DNA of 64,000 nucleotides from NCBI GenBank assembly GCA_038209775.1, contig JBBQXK010000003.1, positions 1 to 64,000 of the forward strand, given 5' to 3'. The position numbers were made by a program, and so were the translations under genes. Source of the stretch: JBBQXK01 sp038209775 (GTDB taxonomy: Bacteria; Pseudomonadota; Alphaproteobacteria; Rhodobacterales; Rhodobacteraceae). Below are positions 32,782 to 41,491 of the stretch, in pieces; position 1 is the stretch's first letter, and each line of letters opens with the position of its first letter. Under the pieces are notes generated by a model. That model was not told the origin of the DNA. It saw only the letters and a list, made by a program, of their open reading frames with translations, and ran no database searches.

Positions 32782-35028
32782 GTGACCGTCATCGCGCGTG
32801 GCAATACATGGGACCGCCTGTCGCGATTGCGGCGGATGCGGCTGTACCAGACGCTGACCACGTTTGCGCTGGTCGTGGCGGGGCCGGTGCTGGCGTTGCT
32901 GACGTTCCTGGCCCTTGGGCCGATGAATCAGGGTGCGGCCAGCCCGCTGTTGCGCGTCATCCTTCTGGCCGACCTCGTGTATGTGCTGTCGCTGGCCACG
33001 CTGGTCATTGCGCGCCTGGCCCGGATGATCGCCGACCGGCGCAGCCAGTCGGCAGGCTCGCGTCTGCACCTGCGGCTGACGGGGGTGTTTGCGGGCATGG
33101 CGCTGGTGCCGACGGTGCTGGTCGCGGTGTTCGCGGTGCTGACGGTGAACGTGGGGCTTGAGGGGTGGTTTTCCGACCGGGTGCGTGCCGTCGTCGGCAC
33201 CTCGCTGGATGCGGCACAGGCCTATGACGGCGAACACCGCCATGATCTGACCGAGGATGCGACCGCCCTTGCCGCCTATCTGAACGTGGCCAAGCAATCG
33301 ACCTTCTTTCTGGCCGACGACCAGTTGCGCCCGATCCTGACCCAAGGCCAGGCCGCCATCCAGCGCGGCCTGCGCGAGGCGTTCCTGATCGACGGTGCCG
33401 GCAACCTCAAGACCCGGGGCGAGCGGTCGTATCTTTTTGACTTCGAGCCGCCGACCACCGCCGAGATTGACGCCAGCCGTGACCAGGAGGTGGTTCTGGT
33501 CGAGGATTGGCCCAACGACGAGATGCGCGCCATCGTGCATCTGACGGCCTACGCCGACCGATATCTCTATGTGACGCGCGAGGTTGACGGCTCAATCCTG
33601 TCGCTTCTGGACGAAACCCGCGAAACCGTGCGCCTTTATCAACAGCTTGAGGCTGAACGCGGGCGGCTGTTGTTCGAGTTCGGGCTTTTGTACCTGGGCT
33701 TTGCGCTGATCCTGATCCTTGCCGCCGTCTGGCTGGGCCTGTGGTTCGCCGAACGCCTGTCGCGCCCGGTGGGTCGGCTGGCAGGGGCGGCGCAGCGGGT
33801 GGGCGGGGGCGATCTGGACGTGCAGGTGCCCGAGGAATCTGGCGATGACGAGATTGCGATGCTTGGGCGTCTTTTCAACCAGATGACCCGCCAGTTGAAG
33901 GGCCAGCGCGAGGCGCTGGTGGAAAACAACCGCATGACCGAGGGGCAGCGGCGACTGTTCGATTCGGTTCTTTCGTCGGTGACGGCGGGGGTGATGGGCC
34001 TTGACGCCACCGGCCGCGTCGATTTCGTGAACCGCGCGGGCGAGCGTATGCTGGACCTGCCGGGGTCGGTCCACGATCAGGACATGGCCCTTGCCGTTCC
34101 CGAATTCGCGGGCCTTTTCGACAGGTTGCGTGACGGTCTTGGGGTGGTCGTGCAAGAAGAGGTGCGCCTCACGCGCAAGGGGCGGATGGAAAGCCTGTTG
34201 GTGCGCATGGCCGAACGCCGGTCTGAGACACGGCTTGAGGGCTACGTTGTAGCCTTTGACGACGTGACTGACCTCGTGTCGGCACAGCGCATGGCCGCCT
34301 GGGGCGACGTCGCCCGCCGCATCGCGCATGAGATCAAGAACCCGCTGACCCCGATTGCCCTGTCGGCCGAGCGGATCAAGCGCAAGTTCCGCAGTCAGGT
34401 GACTGAACCCGACGACCTTGACCAATATGCCGACGTCATCATCCGCCAGACCAACGACCTGCGCCGCATCGTCGATGAGTTCTCCAAGTTCGCCCGCATG
34501 CCCGAACCCGACCGCCGCGAAGAGGATATCGCGCGTCTGGTGCGTGATGCGGTGGCCCTGCAGGTTGAGGGGCTGCCGGTTCAGGCGCAATTGCCCGATG
34601 CGCCCGTACTGATGGATCTGGACGCCACGATGATCGGTCAGGCGCTCACCAACCTTATCAAGAACGCCGGTGAAGCGATTGAATCGCTGCAACAAAAGGG
34701 CGCGCCGGACGGCCATGTGCCGGAAATCCGCGTGAGTTTGACCGCGACCCCCGAGGCCGCGACCATCCGCATTTCCGATAACGGCATCGGCCTGCCCCCC
34801 GACCGCGCGCGGCTGTTCGAGCCCTATGTGACGACACGGGAAAAGGGCACGGGGCTGGGCCTGTCCATCGTCAAGAAGATCATCGAGGAGCATGGCGGCA
34901 CACTGCAGCTTCTCGATGCCGAGGTTTTTGCAGGCAACACACATGCCGGTGCGATGGCCGAGATCGTCCTGCCACGCGCCGTGCGTGTGGCGCGCGGGCG
35001 GCGGGCGGCGGGCGGGCAGGGCGGATAA
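32782..35028 (+). CDS. ntrY: Membrane sensor kinase NtrY
   Basis: 748 residues. Four membrane helices (about 24-47, 58-80, 98-123 and 293-322) enclose a periplasmic sensor domain. A HAMP linker (LSRPVGRLAGAAQRVGGGDL), a PAS domain (GVMGLDATGRVDFVNRAGERML), the phosphoacceptor His in IAHEIKNPLTPIALS and an ATPase domain (NLIKNAGEAIE, DNGIGLP, EKGTGLGLSI) follow. The GTG at 32782 is the likely start; no closer ATG precedes TM1. NtrY with NtrX responds to nitrogen and, in several alphaproteobacteria, to redox state or cell-envelope conditions. An 84-base gap separates it from ntrC. Confidence 0.94.
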   Translation: MTVIARGNTWDRLSRLRRMRLYQTLTTFALVVAGPVLALLTFLALGPMNQGAASPLLRVILLADLVYVLSLATLVIARLARMIADRRSQSAGSRLHLRLTGVFAGMALVPTVLVAVFAVLTVNVGLEGWFSDRVRAVVGTSLDAAQAYDGEHRHDLTEDATALAAYLNVAKQSTFFLADDQLRPILTQGQAAIQRGLREAFLIDGAGNLKTRGERSYLFDFEPPTTAEIDASRDQEVVLVEDWPNDEMRAIVHLTAYADRYLYVTREVDGSILSLLDETRETVRLYQQLEAERGRLLFEFGLLYLGFALILILAAVWLGLWFAERLSRPVGRLAGAAQRVGGGDLDVQVPEESGDDEIAMLGRLFNQMTRQLKGQREALVENNRMTEGQRRLFDSVLSSVTAGVMGLDATGRVDFVNRAGERMLDLPGSVHDQDMALAVPEFAGLFDRLRDGLGVVVQEEVRLTRKGRMESLLVRMAERRSETRLEGYVVAFDDVTDLVSAQRMAAWGDVARRIAHEIKNPLTPIALSAERIKRKFRSQVTEPDDLDQYADVIIRQTNDLRRIVDEFSKFARMPEPDRREEDIARLVRDAVALQVEGLPVQAQLPDAPVLMDLDATMIGQALTNLIKNAGEAIESLQQKGAPDGHVPEIRVSLTATPEAATIRISDNGIGLPPDRARLFEPYVTTREKGTGLGLSIVKKIIEEHGGTLQLLDAEVFAGNTHAGAMAEIVLPRAVRVARGRRAAGGQGG

Positions 35029-35040
35029 AAGGGGACCAAG

Positions 35041-36450
35041 ATGGGCAGCATTCTGATCGTCGACGACGAGCGTGACATCCGCGAACTGATCGGGGACATC
35101 CTGCGGGATGAAGGCTATGCCGTGCGGCTTGCCGGCAACTCGGACGACTGCATGTCCGAGATCAACGCCGAACCGCCCGCGCTTATGATCCTGGACATCT
35201 GGCTGAAAGACAGCCGGATGGACGGCATCGACATCCTGAAATCGGTCAAGCGCGACAACCCCGATGTGCCGGTGGTCATCATCTCGGGCCATGGCAACAT
35301 CGAAATTGCGGTCGCGGCGATCAAGCAGGGTGCCTATGACTTCATCGAAAAACCTTTCAATATCGACCAGTTGATGGTCGTCGTCAGCCGCGCCATGGAA
35401 ACCAGCCGCCTGCGCCGCGAAAACAGCGACCTGCGCCGGCGTGAGGTCACATCGGCCGACATGCTGGGGTCATCGCCAGCATTCCGTGGTCTGAAAGCAC
35501 AGCTAGAGAAGGTGACGAAATCGAACGGGCGGGTGATGCTGTCGGGCCCCTCCGGTTCGGGCAAGGAGCTTGCCGCCCGCTTCATCCACGCCCATTCCAA
35601 CCGCGCCAGCGCCCCCTTCGTCACCGTCTCCTCCGCCACGATTGAGCCTGAGCGGATGGAAGAGGTTCTGTTTGGCCGCGAAACGGCTGAGCGGGGGGTG
35701 GAAAAGGGGCTGCTGGAGCAGGCCCATGGCGGCGTCATCTATTTTGACGAGGTGGCCGAGATGCCGCTGGGCACCCAGTCCAAGATCCTGCGCGTGCTGG
35801 TCGAACAGCAATTCACCCGGGCGGGCGGCACCGACAAGGTGCGCGTCGATTTGCGTGTGGTGTCATCGACCACGCGCGACCTTCGCTCGGAAATCGGCGC
35901 CGGGCGATTCCGGCAAGAGCTGTACGACCGGCTGAACGTCGTCCCCATTCCCGTGCCCTCGCTTGAAGATCGGCGCGAGGATATCCCCGAGCTGACTGCG
36001 CATTTCATCGAACAGTTTCACCGCACCCAGGGCCTGCCGATGCGCAAGCTGACGCCCGAGGCCGAGGCGATGCTGCAAACCCTGCAATGGCCGGGCAACG
36101 TGCGCCAGTTGCGCAACGTGATCGAGCGGGTGCTGATCCTGGGCGAAGGCAACGGCCCGGTAGAGGCCCGCGAAATACCCGGCAGCGATGGGCCCGACGG
36201 CGACAGCGGGCGGCTGGTTCTGGGCGGCGCGCTGGCCACCTTGCCGCTGCGAGAGGCGCGCGAGTTGTTTGAAAAGGAATACCTTCTCACCCAGATCAAC
36301 CGCTTTGGCGGCAACATCAGCCGCACCGCCAGCTTTGTCGGCATGGAACGCAGCGCCCTGCACCGCAAGCTGAAATCGCTGGGCGTGGTCAACAGCGGCA
36401 AGGGCGCGCGCAAGGCTGGCGGCCCCGATGACGACGACGGCGAGGATTGA
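35041..36450 (+). CDS. ntrX: Response regulator NtrX
   Basis: 469 residues. The receiver has Asp52 in ILDIWLKDSRMDG. The AAA+ domain has GPSGSGKE in place of the usual Walker A GESGTGKE, then VIYFDEVAEMP. The expected GAFTGA loop is missing: VLFGRETAERGVEKGLLEQ is read instead. The C-terminal helix-turn-helix is GNISRTASFVGMERSALHRKL. The changed Walker A keeps the G-x-x-x-x-G-K pattern but has Glu where Ser/Thr usually follows Lys, as is common in this AAA+ group. It lies 12 bases after ntrY. Confidence 0.94.
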   Translation: MGSILIVDDERDIRELIGDILRDEGYAVRLAGNSDDCMSEINAEPPALMILDIWLKDSRMDGIDILKSVKRDNPDVPVVIISGHGNIEIAVAAIKQGAYDFIEKPFNIDQLMVVVSRAMETSRLRRENSDLRRREVTSADMLGSSPAFRGLKAQLEKVTKSNGRVMLSGPSGSGKELAARFIHAHSNRASAPFVTVSSATIEPERMEEVLFGRETAERGVEKGLLEQAHGGVIYFDEVAEMPLGTQSKILRVLVEQQFTRAGGTDKVRVDLRVVSSTTRDLRSEIGAGRFRQELYDRLNVVPIPVPSLEDRREDIPELTAHFIEQFHRTQGLPMRKLTPEAEAMLQTLQWPGNVRQLRNVIERVLILGEGNGPVEAREIPGSDGPDGDSGRLVLGGALATLPLREARELFEKEYLLTQINRFGGNISRTASFVGMERSALHRKLKSLGVVNSGKGARKAGGPDDDDGED

Positions 36451-36454
36451 GCGG

Positions 36455-37051
36455 CTAGGTCGCGGCCACACTGTCGTATAGCGCAAAGTCGTCCGCTGCC
36501 GTTGCCCGCAGCAGTCGTTCCGTCGCAGGCTCCAGTTCAACGTTACCCTGGGGCGAGACGTTGACCTTTGGCAGCACGATCTCGCAGCCCAGCCGTTCCT
36601 CCAGGAAATCGACGAAACGGTCGATCCGGTCATAAGGGAACAGATGGTTCACCCCAAGGCCACCGCGTGACTTCAAAAACCGCGCCTGTGAACCCACGGC
36701 CGCAAACTCCGGTTGCGGATCGGCACACCAGCCGCGCACGAATTCGTCGAAACTCTTGGCCGCCGTGCTTTTCTCGGCCTCGACCTGATCTGACCGCGAC
36801 CGGAAGCGATACCAGCTTCCCAACCAGTCGCGCGGTTCGCGGATCATCGCGCAGACGCTGAAATCATGGCCCGATGCCGCCGCGAGATAGGGCCCGAGGA
36901 ACCTGTGATAGCGGTGGACGGTTGTGTGTTTCAGCACCGGCGGGCGCTGTACGACAAGCGACGCAAGTGACCCCAGCGCCACCTCGATGGCGGTCGATCC
37001 GGTCTTGGGCGTTGCCAGAAACGCCAGCCGCTGATCCCAGAACACAAGCAT
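36455..37051 (-). CDS. Sulfotransferase-like protein
   Basis: 198 residues. FLATPKTGSTAIEVAL (residues 10-25) matches the 5'-phosphosulfate loop of sulfotransferases, and CAMIREPRDWLGSWYRF matches the 3'-phosphate region. YDRIDRFVDFLEERLG is also typical. Length and pattern fit the compact sulfotransferase-2-like proteins seen in marine Rhodobacterales, which may sulfate capsule or glycolipid. The acceptor is unknown. It converges with ntrX (4 bases between the stops) and diverges from recA. Confidence 0.75.
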   Translation of the reverse strand: MLVFWDQRLAFLATPKTGSTAIEVALGSLASLVVQRPPVLKHTTVHRYHRFLGPYLAAASGHDFSVCAMIREPRDWLGSWYRFRSRSDQVEAEKSTAAKSFDEFVRGWCADPQPEFAAVGSQARFLKSRGGLGVNHLFPYDRIDRFVDFLEERLGCEIVLPKVNVSPQGNVELEPATERLLRATAADDFALYDSVAAT

Positions 37052-37155
37052 GCCTGCCCCTTTGCCTTGCCGATGCGCATAAGGTGCATGGTTTCGTGCT
37101 GTCGTAAACCATCCCTTAACCGAATCCTGAAAAAGCTAGTTTTACGCGAATTCGA

Positions 37156-37184
37156 TTGAAATGTTCTTGGTTTGATCTCATAAG
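37156..37184 (+). promoter_or_regulatory. Candidate recA promoter
   Basis: TTGAAA (37156-37161), a 17-base spacer and CATAAG (37179-37184). Five of six and four of six positions match the -35 and -10 consensus. The first LexA-type site lies wholly inside the spacer, which suits steric repression. The start codon is 68 bases further downstream. Confidence 0.65.
37163..37177 (+). promoter_or_regulatory. LexA (SOS) site 1, GTTC-N7-GATC type
   Basis: GTTCTTGGTTTGATC. Alphaproteobacterial LexA recognises direct-repeat motifs of the GTTC-N7-GTTC type, and a GTTC-N7-GATC form is known to me from Rhodobacter recA. It sits between the -35 and -10 elements of the recA promoter. Confidence 0.8.
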
Positions 37185-37188
37185 GCGG

Positions 37189-37203
37189 GAACAGGTCAAG
37201 AAC
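37189..37203 (-). promoter_or_regulatory. LexA (SOS) site 2, GTTC-N7-GTTC on the minus strand
   Basis: GAACAGGTCAAGAAC on the plus strand is an exact GTTC-N7-GTTC direct repeat on the other strand. It begins 26 bases after the start of site 1 and covers the expected transcription start. Confidence 0.75.
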
Positions 37204-37252
37204 ATCGACGCAATTGCTGCCTGCGGGCGGCTGTGGAATAAGGGGCAAGGCA

Positions 37253-38320
37253 ATGGCAGTGGCGAACCTGATCGAGATGAAGGACAAGCGCGACATGGAC
37301 AAGGCAAAGGCGCTGGAAAGTGCTCTGGCCCAGATCGAGCGTCAGTTCGGCAAGGGCTCGATCATGAAACTGGGCAAGGACAGCCCGGCAATGGATATCG
37401 AAGCGACGTCCACCGGATCGCTTGGCCTCGACATCGCCCTTGGCATCGGCGGGCTGCCCAAGGGCCGGATCATCGAGATTTATGGCCCCGAATCGTCGGG
37501 CAAGACCACACTGACGCTGCATGCGGTGGCCGAGGAACAGAAAAAGGGCGGCGTCTGCGCTTTTGTCGATGCCGAACACGCGCTTGACCCGCAGTATGCG
37601 AAGAAGTTGGGCGTCAATCTGGATGAACTCTTGATCTCGCAACCCGACACCGGCGAACAGGCGCTCGAGATTGTCGATACGCTGGTGCGGTCGGGTGCGG
37701 TTGCGATGGTGGTGATCGATTCGGTGGCGGCGCTTGTACCCAAGTCCGAGATCGAGGGCGACATGGGCGACATGCAGATGGGCAGCCAGGCCCGCCTGAT
37801 GAGCCAGGCCATGCGCAAGCTGACAGCAAGCATCGGCAAGTCGAACTGCATGGTGATCTTTATCAACCAGATCCGCATGAAGATCGGGGTGATGTTCGGC
37901 AGCCCCGAGACGACAACTGGCGGCAACGCGCTGAAGTTCTATGCAAGCGTCCGGCTCGACATCCGCCGCATCGGTGCGATCAAGGACCGGGATGAGGTGG
38001 TCGGCAACTCGACCCGGGTAAAGGTGGTCAAGAACAAGGTGGCCCCGCCCTTCCGCGAGGTTGAGTTCGACATCATGTACGGCGAAGGCATCTCCAAGAC
38101 CGGTGAGCTGGTCGATCTGGGGGTCAAGGCCGGCGTGGTCGAGAAATCGGGCTCGTGGTATTCGTTCCGCGACGAACGCATCGGGCAAGGCCGCGAGAAT
38201 GCCAAGGCTTTCCTGAAATCGAACCCGAGCATCGCCGCCGAGATTGAGGACAAGATCCGTGCCAGCCACGGGCTGGACTTTGCGGTGCCACCGGGCGGCG
38301 ACGATCTGGTTGACATGTAG
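37253..38320 (+). CDS. recA: Recombinase A
   Basis: 355 residues. RecA forms filaments on single-stranded DNA, promotes strand exchange and stimulates LexA self-cleavage. Walker A GPESSGKT is at residues 78-85, and VVIDSVAALVPKSEIEG and FINQIRMKIGVMFG with the NALKFYASVR loop are all present. ATG 37253 with AGGGGCAAGG upstream gives the usual MAVANLIEM-type start; an in-frame ATG at 37214 would put 13 extra residues in front. It is controlled by the two LexA-type sites upstream. alaS follows 123 bases downstream. Confidence 0.98.
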   Translation: MAVANLIEMKDKRDMDKAKALESALAQIERQFGKGSIMKLGKDSPAMDIEATSTGSLGLDIALGIGGLPKGRIIEIYGPESSGKTTLTLHAVAEEQKKGGVCAFVDAEHALDPQYAKKLGVNLDELLISQPDTGEQALEIVDTLVRSGAVAMVVIDSVAALVPKSEIEGDMGDMQMGSQARLMSQAMRKLTASIGKSNCMVIFINQIRMKIGVMFGSPETTTGGNALKFYASVRLDIRRIGAIKDRDEVVGNSTRVKVVKNKVAPPFREVEFDIMYGEGISKTGELVDLGVKAGVVEKSGSWYSFRDERIGQGRENAKAFLKSNPSIAAEIEDKIRASHGLDFAVPPGGDDLVDM

Positions 38321-38329
38321 GGTGCCTTG

Positions 38330-38357
38330 GCTGGTGTCGGCTGCGGCTGACACCGGC
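38330..38357 (+). other. Hairpin between recA and alaS
   Basis: GCTGGTGTCGGC (38330-38341) pairs with GCTGACACCGGC (38346-38357) over 12 positions, including two G-U pairs, with a TGCG loop. It starts 10 bases after the recA stop and has no T-run. It may protect the recA 3' end or reduce read-through into alaS. Confidence 0.5.
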
Positions 38358-38443
38358 CACGCTCTGCTGTGGACAGGGCGAAACCTTGGGGCTAAACGGA
38401 ACGCCAGACCCGATTTCCGCCTGTCGAAGGGACCGCCCCGCCC

Positions 38444-41098
38444 ATGCCGTCGCTGAACGATATCCGCAGTACGTTCCTTGATTACTTCGCGCGACAGGGG
38501 CACCGGGTGGTGCCGTCCAGCCCCCTGGTGCCGCGCAACGATCCGACGCTGATGTTTGCCAATTCCGGCATGGTCCAGTTCAAGAACTGCTTCACCGGTG
38601 TCGAGAAGCGCGACTATGTCCGGGCAACCACGTCACAGAAATGCGTGCGCGCGGGTGGCAAGCACAACGACCTTGACAACGTGGGCTACACGGCGCGGCA
38701 CCATACGTTCTTTGAAATGCTGGGGAATTTCAGCTTTGGCGACTACTTCAAGGACGATGCCATCCGATTTTCGTGGGAACTGCTGACCCGCGATTTCGGC
38801 ATCGACGCCGACCGTCTGTGCGTCACCGTCTATCACACCGACGAAGAGGCCGCGGCGATCTGGAAGAAGGTGGCACACCTGCCCGACCACCGCATCATCC
38901 GCATCCCCACCGACGACAATTTCTGGCGGATGGGGCCGACCGGCCCCTGCGGCCCCTGTACCGAGATTTTCTATGACCACGGCGACCACATCCCGGGTGG
39001 CCCGCCCGGCAGCCCGGATGAGGACGGCGACCGGTTCATCGAGATTTGGAACAACGTCTTCATGCAGAACGAACAGTTCCAGGACGGCACGATGCGCCCC
39101 CTCGACATGCAGTCGATCGACACCGGCATGGGGCTGGAACGGATCGGCGCACTGCTGCAGGGCAAGCACGACAACTATGACACCGACCTCATGCGCAGCC
39201 TGATCGAGGCATCGGCGCAGGCGACCGGGTCCGACCCCGACGGCCCCGGCAAGACCCACCACCGGGTGATTGCCGACCACCTGCGCAGCACTTCTTTCCT
39301 GATTGCCGATGGCGTGATGCCCGCGAACGACGGGCGCGGCTATGTCCTGCGCCGCATCATGCGCCGCGCGATGCGCCATGCGCATCAACTGGGGGCGAAG
39401 GACCCGGTGATGTTCCGGCTGGTGCCGGCGCTTGTGCGCCAGATGGGTGCGGCATACCCCGAATTGCAACGCGCGCAGGCGCTGATCGAGGAAACGCTGC
39501 GCAGCGAGGAAACGCGGTTCCGCACCACGCTGGACCGCGGCCTGCGCCTCTTGGAGGACGAACTGAACCGTATCCCCGAGGGCAGCGCCCTTCCGGGCGA
39601 GGCGGCGTTCCGGCTTTATGACACCTTTGGCTTTCCGCTGGATCTGACTCAGGACGCGCTGCGCGAACGGGGGCGGACGGTGGATGTGCCCGGCTTCACC
39701 GCCGCCATGGCCGAGCAAAAGACCAAGGCCCGCGCCGCCTGGGCCGGCACGGGCGAGGCAAAGGATGCCCGCATCTGGTTCGATCTGGCCGAGACACATG
39801 GGGCGACCGAGTTCCTGGGCTATGACACCGAAACTGCCGAGGGGCAGGTTCTGGCGTTGCTGTCCGAAGGTGCGGCGGTTGACGTCGCAGGCACGGGGCA
39901 GGTGGTGCAGATTGTCCTCAACCAGACGCCATTCTATGCGGAATCGGGCGGCCAGGTCGGCGACCACGGGCTGATCCGTACCGAAACCGGGGTGGCCCGG
40001 GTGACCGACACCCGCCGTGCCCAAGGCATTGTCGCCCATCAGGTCGAGGTTACCGAAGGGTCCATCACGCGCGGACAGGCCGCCCGGCTGGAGGTGGACC
40101 ACGCCCGCCGTTCGGCAATCCGCGCCAACCATTCCGCCACGCACCTGCTGCACGAGGCCTTGCGCCGCGCGCTTGGCGATCATGTGGCACAAAAGGGCAG
40201 CCTGAACGCGGCGGACCGCCTGCGCTTTGATTTCAGCCATGGCAAGGCGATGAGCCCCCCGGAACTGGCCGAGGTCGAGGCCGAAGTGAACGCCTTTGTC
40301 CGCCAGAACGCCGCCGTCGACACCCGCATCATGACTCCCGACGACGCCCGCGCGTTGGGTGCGCAGGCCCTGTTCGGCGAGAAATACGGCGACGAGGTTC
40401 GCGTTGTGTCGATGGGAACGCGACCCGGATCGGCCAAGGGGGCCGACGGCGATACCTATTCGCTGGAGCTTTGCGGCGGCACGCATGTGGCACGGACCGG
40501 CGATATCGGTGCGTTTGTCATGCTGGGTGATGCGGCCTCCAGCGCCGGTGTCCGGCGGATCGAGGCGCTGACGGGGCAGGCGGCACTGGACCATCTGCGC
40601 GCGCAGGATGCCCGTCTGGCGGAGGTGGCGTCTGCGCTCAAGGCGCAGGCGGCTGAGGTCGTGGACCGCGTTCGTGCCCTGATCGAGGACCGCCGCCACC
40701 TGCAGGCCGAGGTCCAGCAACTGCGCCGCGATCTGGCGATGGGTGTCAAAGGTGATGGCCCGGAGGCGAAGGAAATCAATGGGGTGCGGTTCGTCTCACA
40801 AATTCTTTCAGGGGTATCCGGCAAGGATCTGCCGGCACTGATTGATGCCATGAAGGGGCAGATCGGTTCGGGTGCCGTGCTTTTGATCGCCGATACCGGT
40901 GCCAAGCCGGCCGTCGCGGCGGGTGTCACCGCAGACCTGACGGGTCGCATCAGCGCCGTCACCCTTGCCCGCGCTGCGGCCGAGGCGATGGGGGGCAAGG
41001 GCGGTGGTGGCCGCCCCGACATGGCGCAGGCCGGTGGCGCCGACATTGCCCTTGCCGACGCAGCCATCAAGGCGGCCGAAGCCGCGCTGGAGGTCTGA
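38444..41098 (+). CDS. alaS: Alanyl-tRNA synthetase
   Basis: 884 residues, normal length. The class II catalytic core starts SLNDIRSTFLDYFARQGH and includes FEMLGNFSFGDYFK and GPTGPCGPCTEIFYD. The editing domain has NHSATHLLHEAL and the zinc-binding CGGTHV. The C-terminal domain ends GGKGGGGRPDMAQAGG, typical of the oligomerisation region. ATG 38444 has a GAAGGGACC upstream. It follows recA, an order seen in many alphaproteobacteria, and is directly followed by a small DUF1330 gene. Confidence 0.98.
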   Translation: MPSLNDIRSTFLDYFARQGHRVVPSSPLVPRNDPTLMFANSGMVQFKNCFTGVEKRDYVRATTSQKCVRAGGKHNDLDNVGYTARHHTFFEMLGNFSFGDYFKDDAIRFSWELLTRDFGIDADRLCVTVYHTDEEAAAIWKKVAHLPDHRIIRIPTDDNFWRMGPTGPCGPCTEIFYDHGDHIPGGPPGSPDEDGDRFIEIWNNVFMQNEQFQDGTMRPLDMQSIDTGMGLERIGALLQGKHDNYDTDLMRSLIEASAQATGSDPDGPGKTHHRVIADHLRSTSFLIADGVMPANDGRGYVLRRIMRRAMRHAHQLGAKDPVMFRLVPALVRQMGAAYPELQRAQALIEETLRSEETRFRTTLDRGLRLLEDELNRIPEGSALPGEAAFRLYDTFGFPLDLTQDALRERGRTVDVPGFTAAMAEQKTKARAAWAGTGEAKDARIWFDLAETHGATEFLGYDTETAEGQVLALLSEGAAVDVAGTGQVVQIVLNQTPFYAESGGQVGDHGLIRTETGVARVTDTRRAQGIVAHQVEVTEGSITRGQAARLEVDHARRSAIRANHSATHLLHEALRRALGDHVAQKGSLNAADRLRFDFSHGKAMSPPELAEVEAEVNAFVRQNAAVDTRIMTPDDARALGAQALFGEKYGDEVRVVSMGTRPGSAKGADGDTYSLELCGGTHVARTGDIGAFVMLGDAASSAGVRRIEALTGQAALDHLRAQDARLAEVASALKAQAAEVVDRVRALIEDRRHLQAEVQQLRRDLAMGVKGDGPEAKEINGVRFVSQILSGVSGKDLPALIDAMKGQIGSGAVLLIADTGAKPAVAAGVTADLTGRISAVTLARAAAEAMGGKGGGGRPDMAQAGGADIALADAAIKAAEAALEV

Positions 41099-41099
41099 G

Positions 41100-41390
41100 A
41101 TGCCAACCGCCCTGTGGATTGCCCACGTCACCGTGACCGACCCCGACGCCTATGGCCGATACGCCAAGAGCGCCACCGAGGCGATCGCGGCCCATGGCGG
41201 TGTGTTCCTGGCCCGTGGCGGCCGGTATGTGCAGCTTGAGGGTAACGACCGTGCCCGCAATGTCGTGGCGCGGTTTCCAAGCGTCGATGCGGCGGTGGCC
41301 TGTTATCACTCTGATGCCTATCAGGCTTCCTTGGCGCATGCAAAAGGGGCAGCGGTGCGCGATCTTGTGGTGGTCGAGGAAGTCGGCTGA
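41100..41390 (+). CDS. DUF1330 family protein
   Basis: 96 residues with a ferredoxin-like alpha/beta barrel pattern: ALWIAHVTVTDPDAYGRYA at the start, then GGVFLARGGRYVQLEG, ARNVVARFPSVDAAVACYHSDAYQ. These are the usual conserved blocks of DUF1330. The function is not known; relatives are small dimeric proteins of the monooxygenase-like superfamily. The ATG overlaps the alaS stop by one base (TGAGATG spacing), so it is translated with alaS. Confidence 0.85.
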   Translation: MPTALWIAHVTVTDPDAYGRYAKSATEAIAAHGGVFLARGGRYVQLEGNDRARNVVARFPSVDAAVACYHSDAYQASLAHAKGAAVRDLVVVEEVG

Positions 41391-41491
41391 AATTTACCCT
41401 GCCGTGCCGCCGGTTTCATGGTACTGTCATCAAAACACCAAGAAACGAACCGGGGCCGAGCCGTGACACACCATACCGAAGGGCACCTCTG

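Noticed and set aside
38633..40720. Long minus-strand open frame of 695 codons opposite alaS
   Set aside because: It lies entirely inside a certain alaS gene and shows the His/Arg-rich make-up of antisense frames in high-GC DNA.
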